Shown here: positions 63,962 through 64,000 of the stretch, piece after piece
Layout of the letters: each line of letters opens with the position of its first letter
Position numbering within the stretch: the first letter of the stretch is position 1
From: Ruminococcaceae bacterium UBA5413
GTDB lineage: Bacteria > Bacillota > Clostridia > Oscillospirales > Acutalibacteraceae
Assembly: GCA_002409585.1 (NCBI GenBank)
Contig: DHNP01000010.1
Coordinates: 35,756-99,755 of the forward strand
Length of the DNA stretch: 64,000 nucleotides
Reading direction: 5' to 3'
Made by a program: the position numbers and the translations under genes
Notes under the pieces: generated by a model
Databases searched by the model: none
Told to the model about the DNA's origin: nothing
The model's input: only the letters and a program-made list of their open reading frames with translations

Positions 63962-64000
63962 ACCAGCTTAAAAATTTAGGCTCTATAATAAAAGTTGGGG

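Overview
The window reads as a chromosome segment of a spore-forming Clostridia bacterium, most likely in the Oscillospiraceae/Ruminococcaceae range. Evidence for this is the clostridial order of the division and cell-wall cluster, several sporulation genes (SpoVD/FtsI-type PBP, SpoVE-type flippase, DacF-type carboxypeptidase, GerW/YtfJ, CotF-type coat proteins, SpoIVFB-like protease), a eukaryote-like single-chain GlyRS, ThyX in place of ThyA, and many TTG/GTG starts behind strong AGGAGG-type ribosome sites. I saw no tRNA, rRNA, CRISPR array, prophage or insertion sequence. The genus assignment is inference.

Layout. 1-8476: division/cell-wall cluster (class B PBP, Mur-ligase-like remnant, mraY, ftsW/spoVE, murG, murA, ftsQ, ftsZ). 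No full Mur ligase and no murB are present. 8541-12193: C39-type protein, birA, endonuclease IV and a DUF1848 protein. 12289-16694: enolase, DUF1003 protein, an anchored secreted protein and a PepV-type dipeptidase, all leftward. 16864-18584: a two-gene ABC exporter. 18629-23728: leftward chromosome-segregation and sporulation run (S2P protease, scpA, scpB, DUF2953, gerW, dacF, rluB-type synthase). 24138-30511: NhaC antiporter, LURP-one-like protein, valS, folC. 30578-33356: two coat proteins, a heptad-repeat coiled-coil protein and a SPASM radical SAM enzyme.

33730-46780 is the accessory highlight. It is a leftward amino-sugar locus with a mannose-family PTS (IIB, IID and a IIC fused to half of an oxidoreductase), its own HPr and Enzyme I, two NagA paralogues, NagB, a SIS isomerase, a HAD phosphatase, DeoC, a GntR/UTRA regulator and a ceramidase-fold hydrolase. 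Two nearly identical 29-bp promoter/operator elements sit in front of its two halves. Two apparent deletion scars and a homopolymer frameshift suggest recent decay, phase variation or a sequence error. In the intact pathway the PTS would import and phosphorylate an N-acetylated sugar, NagA would deacetylate it, NagB would deaminate it, and GntR would sense the phosphosugar.

47023-53919: a tightly overlapped leftward operon (thyX, tmk, DUF2156, GNAT, DJ-1, 5-FTHF cyclo-ligase, mltG, U32 peptidase). 54197-57529: nadA-nadB-nadC. 57566-58952: a long structured leader and a shortened CNNM/CBS protein. 59042-62055: glyS, GtrA protein, SpoIVFB-like protease and a small membrane partner, leftward. 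62273-63913: a second class B PBP with a KTA in place of KTG.
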